The notes beneath the pieces are model-generated. The model was not told the origin of the DNA. It ran no database searches and saw only the letters and a program-made list of their open reading frames with translations. From assembly GCF_900107925.1 (NCBI RefSeq), contig NZ_FNUJ01000003.1:744001-808000 (forward strand): a stretch of DNA of 64,000 nucleotides, written 5' to 3'. Position numbers and translations under genes: made by a program. Below, in pieces: positions 8,265-16,684 of the stretch. The stretch is from Amycolatopsis pretoriensis (GTDB taxonomy: Bacteria > Actinomycetota > Actinomycetes > Mycobacteriales > Pseudonocardiaceae). Within the stretch, counting starts at the first letter, position 1; each line of letters begins with the position of its first letter.

Positions 8265-8732
8265 ATGGCCGCCAAGACCGTCTACCGGTTCGTGCGCGTC
8301 GTCGGTGGCGCCGCTGTGCTCGTCGGAGCCACGATGTTCGTTTTCGCCGCGTTCGACAGCCTTACCCACCACCGCGGTCCAGTGAGCATGGCCGACTGGG
8401 GACGCCCGTCGTCCGGTGCCTGGATCGGGGTATACGGACTCGGCGTGGCGGCTTTCGGGCTCATGCTGCGAGCAAAGCCGATCTACGGCCCATGGCGGGA
8501 CTTCGCCGGCCGGCTACTGCACGTCGTGACGTTGACGACGGCTCCCCACCTGATCGAAGTGGGCGCGAAGTTCAGCGCACCACCCGATGCACCCATCGGG
8601 CACGCCACAGCCGACGAGATGCAGGCGGCGATGGTGCAGTTCGCCATTCCGGTCATCCTCTCCGCTCTTGTCGCCTACTGGGTATCGGGATTCCTTCCCT
8701 TCCTGACCGTGAACATGACCAGCAAAGAGTGA
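8265..8732 (+). CDS. Hypothetical membrane protein
   Basis: 155-residue protein with four likely transmembrane segments: residues about 8-28 (AAVLVGATMFVFAAF), 45-62 (VYGLGVAAFGLML), a weaker one near 80-95, and 118-145 (PVILSALVAYWVSGFLPFL). The ATG at 8265 follows GGAAGGGA. I do not recognise a family. It stands alone, divergent from the sigma factor gene, with a short hairpin (8752-8767) after its stop. Confidence 0.7.
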   Translation: MAAKTVYRFVRVVGGAAVLVGATMFVFAAFDSLTHHRGPVSMADWGRPSSGAWIGVYGLGVAAFGLMLRAKPIYGPWRDFAGRLLHVVTLTTAPHLIEVGAKFSAPPDAPIGHATADEMQAAMVQFAIPVILSALVAYWVSGFLPFLTVNMTSKE

Positions 8733-8751
8733 CCGGCCCCGGTCCGCACGA

Positions 8752-8767
8752 CTGCCCCGACGGGCAG
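8752..8767 (+). terminator. Short hairpin after the membrane-protein gene
   Basis: Inverted repeat CTGCCC/GGGCAG around a 4-nt loop, 20 bp after the stop codon, without a T run. A weak terminator at best. The rest of 8733-9032 holds an inverted repeat CCGTGA/TCACGG (8883-8908, around an A-rich centre) that may be promoter or operator for the following operon; I see no gene. Confidence 0.4.
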
Positions 8768-9032
8768 AGTAGAAGACACCATCGTCCGTCCACTGAGCAC
8801 CTGTTTCCGCGAAAAGCCCATGCGAAGGTCGGAGCAGAACTGCGTTCAAGTCGTTGACGTGCCCGTTCTCTCGTTTCTTCCGCCGTGATCCAAAAAACGA
8901 GGTCACGGTTCGGACACGGTTGACGCGGATTGCACGAAATGGCGCAACAGCGCGCTCCTCCTCTTGCGACTCCCCCGTCGACGAACGTCGGTACCGCTTC
9001 GAGATCAAGACCCGGGAAGGCAGTTGATCACC

Positions 9033-10025
9033 GTGCCCAGGCTGTGGCGCCGCTGGTGGCGAGCATTCGCGGTGGTGTTCCTCCTGCTGGTGTCCTGGCT
9101 GGCCGGAGACGCTTTCCGGACCGCTGAACAGGTTTCGACGCTGATCGTCGATCTTCGCCCGCCCAATGATCAGAACGCCATCGACCTGCAAGTCACGCAC
9201 CACAAGCAATTCTCGGGAAACGTGTTCTTGGTGGTCGGCGAAAACGCCCGGATACCGTGCGAAAAGACCGTCGGAACGGGCGGCGGGGCGCGTCCCGGCG
9301 GCATGGTGGGGATCGCCGCCTACTGCCCGCTCCCGTTTCCGTCCCCCACGACCGTCGTTCTCGGCGGTGCGCCGACCCCGGAGAGTGTGGCGGACCTGGC
9401 CGGCCGATTGTCCGTGACCGTCCTCGAAACCGATGGCCGGGTTTACGAAGCCGGCCGGGCGCAAGGCGGCTTCGCGTGGTACGCGGCATTGCTGACCGGC
9501 GGAGCGCTCCTCATCGCTTTGCTCGCCCTGCAGAACGTGACGTCACCGCGCAAGCGCCGGGCCACCCCGGTGCCCCGGCACCCACCCCGGACACAGCTGG
9601 GTGATTCCGTGATCGATCACCGGTACCCGCCGCGGCCGGGCGGCGACGCCGTCGCCCCGCCGGGCCCGCCGCCGCCACCGGCGATCCCCCGCCGGCCACC
9701 GCCCGGCGAGCCGCCGCCCGCGCCCGCGCCGTGGTCGCCACCCGTCCCGGCGCGGATCGCGCTCCCTCCCGCCGGCTCCTCGGTGCTCCCCGAACTGGCG
9801 CGGATCATCCGCGACGCGGGCGGCCGGGCCGTGGCGCGCACCCACATCGACGCACCCGGCGGCTACGTGGCCGTCGGCGACGTCGTCCTGTGGGCCGCGA
9901 GCCCGGCGGGCGGCGTGCTGCCCGGGGAGCCCGTCGGCCTCGAGTACACCGGGGATCCCGCCGCCCCCTTGACGATCTCGGCCACTCCGTCCCGTTCCGT
10001 TCCAGAGCAGGGGTACCACCGGTGA
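9033..10025 (+). CDS. Membrane protein with Pro-rich linker, first gene of the eight-gene cluster
   Basis: 330 residues; no family recognised. A GTG start at 9033 places basic residues (RLWRRWWR) before TM1 (about 10-26). An extracytoplasmic domain of about 120 residues with two Cys follows, then TM2 near 150-170 (AALLTGGALLIALLAL), a cytoplasmic Pro-rich linker (about 185-245), and a small C-terminal domain (about 245-315) containing GGRAVARTHIDAPGGYVAVG. The topology suggests a sensor or anchor that passes a surface signal to the cytoplasmic proteins encoded downstream. Its stop overlaps the next GTG by 4 bp, so it is translationally coupled to the vWA gene. Confidence 0.75.
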   Translation: MPRLWRRWWRAFAVVFLLLVSWLAGDAFRTAEQVSTLIVDLRPPNDQNAIDLQVTHHKQFSGNVFLVVGENARIPCEKTVGTGGGARPGGMVGIAAYCPLPFPSPTTVVLGGAPTPESVADLAGRLSVTVLETDGRVYEAGRAQGGFAWYAALLTGGALLIALLALQNVTSPRKRRATPVPRHPPRTQLGDSVIDHRYPPRPGGDAVAPPGPPPPPAIPRRPPPGEPPPAPAPWSPPVPARIALPPAGSSVLPELARIIRDAGGRAVARTHIDAPGGYVAVGDVVLWAASPAGGVLPGEPVGLEYTGDPAAPLTISATPSRSVPEQGYHR

Positions 10026-10798
10026 CCCAACCACCACCCGCGTCCGTGCGAGACGCACTGCCCGTCCAGCCGGCCAAGAGCCGGATCCTGATCACGCTCG
10101 TGGTCGACACGTCGTCCTCGATGGCCGAGGGCGACCGGATCGGCGAGCTGAACCGCGCGCTCCGGTCGTGGCGGGAGGAGCTCATGGGCGACGACCACCT
10201 GAGCAGCCGCGGCGAGATCGCGCTCGTGACCTTCGGCAAGGACCACGTCGTCGCGGTCGACCCGAGCGGCGCGTTCGCCGGTCACGCCCAGCAGCCCTAC
10301 GTGCCGGTGTCGCAGTTCAAGCCGGCCGAGCTGGAGGCGGGCGGGGTGACGCCGATGGTGGAAGCGCTGCAGTACGCGTTCGACCTGCTCGCCACCCGCC
10401 GGCAGCAGCTGCGCGCCGACGGCATCTCGCTGGCCAACCGGCCGCTGGTCTACCTGATCACCGACGGCGTGCCGACCGACGAGCGCGGGTACCGCAGCGA
10501 TCGCTGGCGCGACTTCGCCCCGGTGATCCGGCAGCACGAAGACGGGAAGCACCTGCTGTTCTTCGCCTTGGGCGTCGACGGCGCCGAGCGGGAGGTGCTC
10601 GCCGGGCTCGCGCCGTCGTCGTGGCAGTTCCTCGCCGGGCTGAACTTCGCCCAGGTACTCAGCCTCGTCTCCTCCAGCATCGAGTCCGCGTCGGCCGCCT
10701 CGGCGCGGAACGAGCCGGCCGACGAGGTGTACCGGCGGGTCCAGGAGCACCTCGACCTGGACGCCCGGATGACGCAGTTCCTCCAGGGCAACGGCTGA
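10022..10798 (+). CDS. TerY-like von Willebrand factor A protein
   Basis: 258-residue cytoplasmic vWA protein. The MIDAS metal site is intact: DTSSSM near residue 30 (DxSxS), the Thr in AGGVTPMVEAL near 110, and Asp in YLITDGVPTDE near 145. These match TerY-type vWA proteins, which in known systems sit beside a PP2C phosphatase and a kinase (the TerY-P triad), exactly as here. Probable role: metal-dependent adaptor that assembles or is phosphorylated by the partners. It starts with GTG overlapping the previous stop and ends one base before the phosphatase ATG. Confidence 0.9.
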   Translation: MTQPPPASVRDALPVQPAKSRILITLVVDTSSSMAEGDRIGELNRALRSWREELMGDDHLSSRGEIALVTFGKDHVVAVDPSGAFAGHAQQPYVPVSQFKPAELEAGGVTPMVEALQYAFDLLATRRQQLRADGISLANRPLVYLITDGVPTDERGYRSDRWRDFAPVIRQHEDGKHLLFFALGVDGAEREVLAGLAPSSWQFLAGLNFAQVLSLVSSSIESASAASARNEPADEVYRRVQEHLDLDARMTQFLQGNG

Positions 10799-10799
10799 G

Positions 10800-11630
10800 A
10801 TGCGGACGACTCCCGAAGGCGGCGACACCTGGCGGATCACCGTCGCCTCCGTCATCGGTCCCGGTCAGGTGCGGTCGGGCCGGCCCAACCAGGACCGCTG
10901 GCTGGTCCGCCCCATCGGCACGCACGCCTGCCTGTACGCGGTCGCCGACGGCGCCGGGTCTCGCAGCCGGTCCGGCGAAGGCGCGGAGTTCGCCGTCCTC
11001 GCCGCGGGCAAAGCCGCCGAGTCGGCCTTCGGGGCCCACCCGCACCCGGACGGGATCGACGCCTGGCGCCGGGCGATGCGGACGTTCCGGATGCTGTGCG
11101 TCCAGCGCTTCGACCGATCCGTCGACGAGGCGGCCGCGCGGCCCCACACCGCCGGCGGGCCAGGAGTCCGGGACTCGCGCCGCGAGTTCGCGACCACGTT
11201 GCTGGCCGTGGTCGCCGCACCGCCGTACTTCGGCTACCTGAGCGTCGGCGACTGCTTCCTCGTGGTCGACCGCCACCTCGGTGAGCCGAGGCTGGTGGTG
11301 AGCGCGCCCGAGCGGGAACACGCCGGCGCGACGACGTTCCTGACCTCGGACCACCGCGACGAGCACCTCAGCACCGGCGTGCTGCTGGACGACCGGATCA
11401 GCGCGCTGGCGCTGTGTTCGGACGGCGTCGCCGAAGGACTGCTGAGCGCACGCAAGGAAGGAGACGGCAAACTGCACTACTCCGCCCCACCGGCGTTCCG
11501 GGCCTACTTCGACACCTTCTCGGACGACCGCGTCGACAGCGGTGAGCTGGCCGCGAAGCTGGCGTCCGCCGAGTTCGCCGCGACGTCCGGCGACGACAAG
11601 ACGGTCGTGCTGGCGGTGCGCCGGCCATGA
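10800..11630 (+). CDS. PP2C-family Ser/Thr phosphatase-like protein
   Basis: 276-residue PPM/PP2C phosphatase. Metal-binding landmarks are visible: GRPNQDRWLV near residue 30, YAVADGAGS near 50, a Thr-Thr-Leu segment (FATTLLAVVAAP) near 130, GDCFLVVD near 150, LCSDGVAEG near 205, and GDDKTVVLAV near the C-terminus supplying the last Asp. It should remove phosphates placed by the kinase encoded next, making a reversible switch with the vWA protein. Its ATGA junction overlaps the kinase start by 4 bp. Confidence 0.88.
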   Translation: MRTTPEGGDTWRITVASVIGPGQVRSGRPNQDRWLVRPIGTHACLYAVADGAGSRSRSGEGAEFAVLAAGKAAESAFGAHPHPDGIDAWRRAMRTFRMLCVQRFDRSVDEAAARPHTAGGPGVRDSRREFATTLLAVVAAPPYFGYLSVGDCFLVVDRHLGEPRLVVSAPEREHAGATTFLTSDHRDEHLSTGVLLDDRISALALCSDGVAEGLLSARKEGDGKLHYSAPPAFRAYFDTFSDDRVDSGELAAKLASAEFAATSGDDKTVVLAVRRP

Positions 11631-12895
11631 CCGTCTACCTGCCCGGGGGCCGGGTGATCACCCTCGACGCCCCGCTCGGCGGCGGTGCCGAGGGCAAGAT
11701 CTTCCGGCTCGCGGAAACCCCGGACCTCTGCGCGAAGGTCTACCTCGACCCGGAGCGGTACACGACCGAGCGGCTCGTGGCGATGATGGCCGCCGCGCCG
11801 TCGCGGTGGCGCGGCGACCACGGCGAGCACATGCACCTCGCCTGGCCGCGGGAGGTCCTCGAGGACCGGAACGGGCAGACGCGCGGCTTCCTGATGCCGC
11901 TGGTCGAGGGCGCGCCCCTGACCCACCTGTTCGACCCGCGCAAGCGGCTGACCGCTGTCGACACGCCGACCTGGCGACTGGTCGTCACGGTGGCGGCGCG
12001 GGTCGCCCGGCTGCTGGCGATGCTGCACGACGCCGGTGTCGTGATGGGCGACCTGAGCCCCACCAACGTGGTGCTCTCCCGGACCGGGCACGTCACCCTG
12101 GTCGACTGCGACACCGTCCAGTTCACCGACGCGAAGACCGGCGAGGTGCACCGCTGCACCAAGCTGACGCCCGAGTACGCCGCCCCCGAGCTGAGCAGCG
12201 GCCAGGCGGTGGAGCTGCGGCCGAGCCAGGACGACTTCGGGCTGGCCATCCTGGTCTGCCAGCTGCTGATGGAGGGCGAGCACCCCTTCGAAGGCGTCCC
12301 GGCCGACGCGACGGCGCCGGAAGGCACCGCCGCGGACAACATCCGGCTGCAGAACAACCGGATCCTGTTCCCCGAGCGGTTCACCGCGCTCGCCGACGGC
12401 ATGCCGCTGAACGTGCTGCCGCCGCGGGTGCTCGAGCTCGCGCGGGCGTGCTTCGGCGAAGGTCATCGGGACCCGGCCGCCCGGCCGTCGGCGAGCGACT
12501 GGGCCGAGACGCTCGACCAGGTCGGCTTCCAGCTGATGGGCTGCCGCCACAACGAGAACCACACGTACCACCGGACGCTCGGTTCGTGCCTCTGGTGCGC
12601 CCGGCGCGACGCCGGCCACGGCGACCACTTCCCGGCCCTCGGGGTGCCGGACGTGGTTGCGCTCCCGATTCCGGCGAGTCTCCCGGCCGCGCGGACCGTT
12701 CCGTGGCCCCGCCCACCGGTATCGCCGGCCCCGCAGTCACCCCCGCAGCCGACGTACCCGGCCCCGGCGGCCACCCCCGCACCGCCGGTCAAGAAGGGCA
12801 CCGAACTGCCCGAGTGGGCCACCACGGTCGCCGCGATCGTCGCGGCCATCGTCGTCCTCGTGATCATCTCCGCGATCGTGAGTGCGCTGCTGTGA
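11627..12895 (+). CDS. Protein kinase-like membrane-tethered protein
   Basis: 422 residues. Kinase fold in the first 300: Gly-rich loop LGGGAEGKIFRL, ATP-binding Lys in CAKVYL, catalytic-loop equivalent VVMGDLSPTNVV (Asp and Asn kept, HRD His-Arg replaced), metal-binding VDCD in place of DFG, and YAAPEL as the APE equivalent. After the kinase there is a Cys/His-rich segment (CRHNENHTYH, then CLWCARRDAGHGDH) that could bind zinc, a Pro-rich linker, and a C-terminal TM helix (TVAAIVAAIVVLVIISAIVS). Kinases of TerY-P triads share the altered catalytic loop and zinc-like tail. It overlaps both neighbours by 4 bp. Confidence 0.88.
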   Translation: MTVYLPGGRVITLDAPLGGGAEGKIFRLAETPDLCAKVYLDPERYTTERLVAMMAAAPSRWRGDHGEHMHLAWPREVLEDRNGQTRGFLMPLVEGAPLTHLFDPRKRLTAVDTPTWRLVVTVAARVARLLAMLHDAGVVMGDLSPTNVVLSRTGHVTLVDCDTVQFTDAKTGEVHRCTKLTPEYAAPELSSGQAVELRPSQDDFGLAILVCQLLMEGEHPFEGVPADATAPEGTAADNIRLQNNRILFPERFTALADGMPLNVLPPRVLELARACFGEGHRDPAARPSASDWAETLDQVGFQLMGCRHNENHTYHRTLGSCLWCARRDAGHGDHFPALGVPDVVALPIPASLPAARTVPWPRPPVSPAPQSPPQPTYPAPAATPAPPVKKGTELPEWATTVAAIVAAIVVLVIISAIVSALL

Positions 12896-13536
12896 GCGCC
12901 GCGGGCTTCCTCACCGTCGCGGAGACCCATCCCGCCTGCCGGGTGCTGGGACCGGGCAGCCGGTACGTCGTGTGGGTGCAGGGCTGTCCGCTGTCCTGCC
13001 ACGGCTGCGTCAGTCCACAGTGGATTCCGTTCGCCGGGGGCCACCGGGTCGCCGTGGCGGAGCTCGCCGAAGAGATCGCCGCCTCCGGAGCGGACGGCTT
13101 GACGCTCTCGGGCGGCGAGCCGTTCGCGCAGGCCGACGCGCTCGCCCGGCTCGTCACCACCGTCCGGGCCCGGCGGGACCTCTCCGTGCTCTGCTACACC
13201 GGCTACACCCTCGAACACCTGCGGCGCACCGGCGACGCGGGCACCCGGGACCTGTTGTCCGAAGTGGACATCCTGATCGACGGTCCCTACGTCGCCGCGC
13301 GGCACGGCGACCTGCGCTGGCGCGCGTCGGCCAACCAGCGCGTCCACGACCTGACCGGCCGGCACACCGCCGAGCTGGCCGGCCCGGACACGGGCGGCGG
13401 CCTGCAGATCGAGGTCCGGCCCGACGGCGGCGTGCAGTGGCTGGGCGTCCCGCCGACGCCCGGGTTCCGGCACGCCTTCGAACGCGCGTTGGGCCTCACC
13501 GCCCCCCGCCCCCGCCGAGGACCGGTGACGAAGTGA
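12892..13536 (+). CDS. Radical SAM protein, NrdG/PflA activase-like
   Basis: 214-residue minimal radical-SAM enzyme. The cluster motif CPLSCHGC (CxxxCxxC) lies near residue 40 after YVVWVQG, followed by the SAM-contacting LSGGEP near 70 and DILIDGPYVA near 130. Size and motifs are those of glycyl-radical activases such as NrdG, but no glycyl-radical enzyme is encoded nearby. In the context of a kinase/phosphatase/vWA/AAA set it may instead modify a partner protein; that is inference. GTG start overlaps the kinase stop, and its own stop overlaps the next GTG. Confidence 0.88.
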   Translation: MSAAGFLTVAETHPACRVLGPGSRYVVWVQGCPLSCHGCVSPQWIPFAGGHRVAVAELAEEIAASGADGLTLSGGEPFAQADALARLVTTVRARRDLSVLCYTGYTLEHLRRTGDAGTRDLLSEVDILIDGPYVAARHGDLRWRASANQRVHDLTGRHTAELAGPDTGGGLQIEVRPDGGVQWLGVPPTPGFRHAFERALGLTAPRPRRGPVTK

Positions 13537-14765
13537 GCAGATCGCCGAAGTACAGCACCGTCCGCGCGAGCGAGCTCATCCGCGAGCGCCTCGAAGCGGA
13601 ACGGCAGGCGCGTGAGCGCAAACGCAAAGAGGAACAGGAGCGGCGGGCGAAAGCCGCCTTGGCGCGGTCGCGCGCCGCGATCACCCGGCAGGTGGCGGCC
13701 GCGGCCGCCCGGTGTGCCGCGCTCGCCGAGCAGCCTTCGGCCGTCGCCGCCGACTTGACCGCGGCGAACGCCGCTCTCGAGCGGGCGCGCCGCGCCGCCG
13801 GGACCGCGGCGAACGACGACGAGATCGCGATCGCCGTCCGGGCGCTCGACGAGGCCGAACGACTGCGGGTCGCGGCGGCCGCCGAAGTCCTCCGCCGCAG
13901 CTCGCGGCACGCCGCCGGGCAGCTCGCCGCCGTGCGCGGCCTGCTCGCCGAGCTCGACGCCGGGCAGCGGACGCGGTTCTCCCCCATCACCGCGCGCACG
14001 GTCGACGAGTCGGTCGTGCTGCTCGCGACCGCGTTGGACAACGGGAACATCGCCCTGTTCGAGCAGAACATCGAAACGCTGCTCACCCAGGTTCGCGCCC
14101 ACCACCAGGAAGTGACGACCCGCGCGGCCGAGCACGCCGAGCACGTCCGGACGGCGAAGTCCACCTTCGACGAGCTGGCCGCACGGGTGGCCGGGCTGAC
14201 CGCCGACGCCCAGGCCGCGCGCACGCCGCTCGGCGAGCTGCCGGTGGCGGCCGACGTGCTCGGCACCATCTCGGCGAAGCTCGCCGCCGACCGGCCGATC
14301 GAGGCGATGGAGCTCGCCGTCCGGCTCGCGCACCGGCTGGACGACCTGGAAGAGGAACTGGACACGGCGATCGAGCGGCTGTCCGCGCGCCGCGAAATGC
14401 TCGGGTCGATCATCGAAGCGCTGCCGTCCCTCGGGTTCGCCGTCGACCAGGGGTCGTTCGTGCACGGCGAGGACGGCAGCATCGGGATGGAGGCGCACCG
14501 GCGCAGCGGCGAGGCACTCGTGGTCGTCGTCCAAGACGACGAAGCCGAGGACCACCGGATCAACTACCTCCGCGAAAGCGGCGGGCCGCTCGAAGCCAGG
14601 GCGTGCTCGTCCCTCAAGTCGCTGGCCGAAGAGCTCAACTCGTCCCTGCGCCGCAACGGTTTCTCCGCCGGTTCGGTCACGTGGGACGAAGACGGGCCTC
14701 GGCCGGTACCCGGCCACCGGGCGGGCGCCGGCACGCAGGAGCGCCGGCTGGGGAGGAAGCCGTGA
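13533..14765 (+). CDS. Coiled-coil protein of the signalling cluster
   Basis: 410 residues, no family recognised with confidence. The N-terminal half is charged and helical (ERLEAERQARERKRKEEQ, then Ala-rich helices to about residue 290), strongly predicted coiled coil. A C-terminal alpha/beta segment of about 90 residues includes LGFAVDQGSFVHGEDGSIG and EALVVVVQDDE. It could scaffold the AAA+ ATPase, since the two genes overlap by 4 bp. No membrane segment or signal. Confidence 0.75.
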   Translation: MSRSPKYSTVRASELIRERLEAERQARERKRKEEQERRAKAALARSRAAITRQVAAAAARCAALAEQPSAVAADLTAANAALERARRAAGTAANDDEIAIAVRALDEAERLRVAAAAEVLRRSSRHAAGQLAAVRGLLAELDAGQRTRFSPITARTVDESVVLLATALDNGNIALFEQNIETLLTQVRAHHQEVTTRAAEHAEHVRTAKSTFDELAARVAGLTADAQAARTPLGELPVAADVLGTISAKLAADRPIEAMELAVRLAHRLDDLEEELDTAIERLSARREMLGSIIEALPSLGFAVDQGSFVHGEDGSIGMEAHRRSGEALVVVVQDDEAEDHRINYLRESGGPLEARACSSLKSLAEELNSSLRRNGFSAGSVTWDEDGPRPVPGHRAGAGTQERRLGRKP

Positions 14766-16684
14766 CCGCTCCCGCCGCGACCTGGTTCGCCCGCGCCTAC
14801 CACGAAATCCACCGCGGGCGGCACCTCGTGCTGCACGGCAACATCGACGACCTGGTGCTCTGGGAGGACACCTTCCAGAGCCTGCCGAAGGCGTTGCCGT
14901 CGTTCCTCGCCGTCGCCGGGTTCCGCGTGGTCACCCGCTACGACCTCGTCGACGGGCTGACCTTCGCCGACGACGACAGCCGCAAGTTCGTCCAGTCGCG
15001 AGTGGACACCGGGCCGGTCGCCGAACCGGCCGCCGAACCGCCCGTCGCCGGGCTGACCGACCGCGGCCGGCGGGTCAGTCAGGCCGAACGGGACCTGCGG
15101 GCCCGCGCGGCGACCGCGGCCCGGCCCAGCGTCCGCACCCCGGCGGACCTGCTCGCGGCGACCCGTGACCTGCTCGTCCAGAACGAACGCGCGGCCGCGG
15201 TGGTGATCGACCAGGCCGACCTGATCTTCGGCGAAGACGGGGCGAACGAGGAACGCCACCAGGCCAACCTGGCGTGCCTGCGCAAGATGATCACCGAAGC
15301 GGTCCCCGCGCCCGGCGCCGCCGGCGACGCGGTGCGCAACATCGTCGTGCTCGTCACGCAGCAGCTCGGCGCGCTGCCGAACTGGGTGCACCGGCACAAC
15401 CCGCACGTCGCCGTGATCGAGGTGGCTTCGCCGAGCACGGCCGAACGGGCCGCGTTCCTGCGGACCACGATTCCCCAGTTCCACGCCGCGGCCGGGCTCG
15501 GCGCGGAGCAGGCGGCACAGGCGTCCGCGACGCTGGCGAACCTGTGCGAGGGCATGACGATCCTGGACATCCGGGCGCTGGCCGCGACTTCGCGCCTGGC
15601 GGCGATCCCGGTCACCACTCCGCGCCGGCTGGTGATGCGGCACCGGTTCGGCCTGCAGGACGACCCGTGGGAGCAGATGGACCGGGCCAAGGTGCAGCAC
15701 GCGGAAGAGATCCTCGCCCGGCGGGTGATCGGCCAGGACACGGCCGTGCGCACGGCGTCGGACATGCTCGTCAACGCCCGGATCGGCCTGGACTTCGTGG
15801 CCGACGCCGACGCCGCGGTCACCCGGCCCAAGGGCGTGTTCTTCTTCGTCGGCCCGACCGGGGTCGGCAAGACCGAACTGGCGAAGGCGATCGCGGAGCT
15901 CGTCTTCGACGACGAGAACGCGTTGCGGCGGTTCGACATGAGCGAGTTCAGCCAGGAGCACGCCAGCGAGCGGCTGACCGGGGCACCGCCGGGCTTCGTC
16001 GGGCACGAGAACGGCGGCCTGCTGACCAACTGGATGTTGCAGCGGCCGTTCAGCGTCGTCCTGTTCGACGAGATCGAGAAGGCCAGCCCGAAGATCTTCG
16101 ACAAGTTCCTGCAGATCATCGACGACGGCCGGCTGACCGACGGCCTGGGCCGCACCGCGCACTTCTCCCAGTCGGTCGTCATCTTCACGTCCAACCTGGG
16201 CGCGAGTGAGCTGCCGCGGCTGCTGTCGGGGTACACCCCCGAGATGCCGCCGCCCTACAGCGAGGTGCGCGAGCACTTCCGGTCGGCGGTGGCCGGCTAC
16301 CTGACGGAGGAGCTCGGCCGGCCGGAGCTGCTCGGCAGGCTCGGCAGCGGCATCGTCGTGTTCGACATCCTCCGCGGCGAGGTCGTCGCCAAGATCGTCG
16401 AGAAGTTCCTGACGCAGCTGAAGGCGTCCGCCGCCGCCCGCGGTTACGAGCTCGTGTTCGACCAGCGGGCGATCGAGCGGGCCGTGACGACCGAGCTGGC
16501 CGGCACCGGCTCGGCGCTCGGGGCCCGGCAGATCCGCAGCCCGCTGCTCGAGGAGTGGGTCCGCCGCCCGCTCAACAAGTGGGTCATCGAGAACTCGCCC
16601 GCGCCCGGCACGCGGATCTGGGTGCACCGCGGCGCGAGCAGCCCGCCGTTCGTGGTCGAGGAACTGCCCGGAGGCGAGCCGTGA
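14762..16684 (+). CDS. Clp-type AAA+ ATPase with degenerate first AAA module
   Basis: 640 residues. The first 300 look like a worn AAA module: LVLHGNIDDLVLW at the N-terminus with no GxxxxGK P-loop, then AVVIDQADLIFG resembling a Walker B. The second module is a full ClpA/B/X-type ATPase: Walker A GPTGVGKTE near residue 365, Walker B VVLFDEIEKASP near 435, sensor-1 VIFTSNLGA near 480, and sensor-2 GARQIRSPLLEEW near 590. Such ATPases remodel or unfold protein complexes. Here the likely clients are the phosphorylated cluster partners. GTG start overlapping the coiled-coil gene; GTGA junction with the following gene. Confidence 0.9.
   Translation: MTAPAATWFARAYHEIHRGRHLVLHGNIDDLVLWEDTFQSLPKALPSFLAVAGFRVVTRYDLVDGLTFADDDSRKFVQSRVDTGPVAEPAAEPPVAGLTDRGRRVSQAERDLRARAATAARPSVRTPADLLAATRDLLVQNERAAAVVIDQADLIFGEDGANEERHQANLACLRKMITEAVPAPGAAGDAVRNIVVLVTQQLGALPNWVHRHNPHVAVIEVASPSTAERAAFLRTTIPQFHAAAGLGAEQAAQASATLANLCEGMTILDIRALAATSRLAAIPVTTPRRLVMRHRFGLQDDPWEQMDRAKVQHAEEILARRVIGQDTAVRTASDMLVNARIGLDFVADADAAVTRPKGVFFFVGPTGVGKTELAKAIAELVFDDENALRRFDMSEFSQEHASERLTGAPPGFVGHENGGLLTNWMLQRPFSVVLFDEIEKASPKIFDKFLQIIDDGRLTDGLGRTAHFSQSVVIFTSNLGASELPRLLSGYTPEMPPPYSEVREHFRSAVAGYLTEELGRPELLGRLGSGIVVFDILRGEVVAKIVEKFLTQLKASAAARGYELVFDQRAIERAVTTELAGTGSALGARQIRSPLLEEWVRRPLNKWVIENSPAPGTRIWVHRGASSPPFVVEELPGGEP

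Noticed and set aside
8042..8857. 271-codon plus-strand frame
   Set aside because: Crosses the sigma factor start and the membrane-protein gene in another frame; low-complexity Arg/His content.
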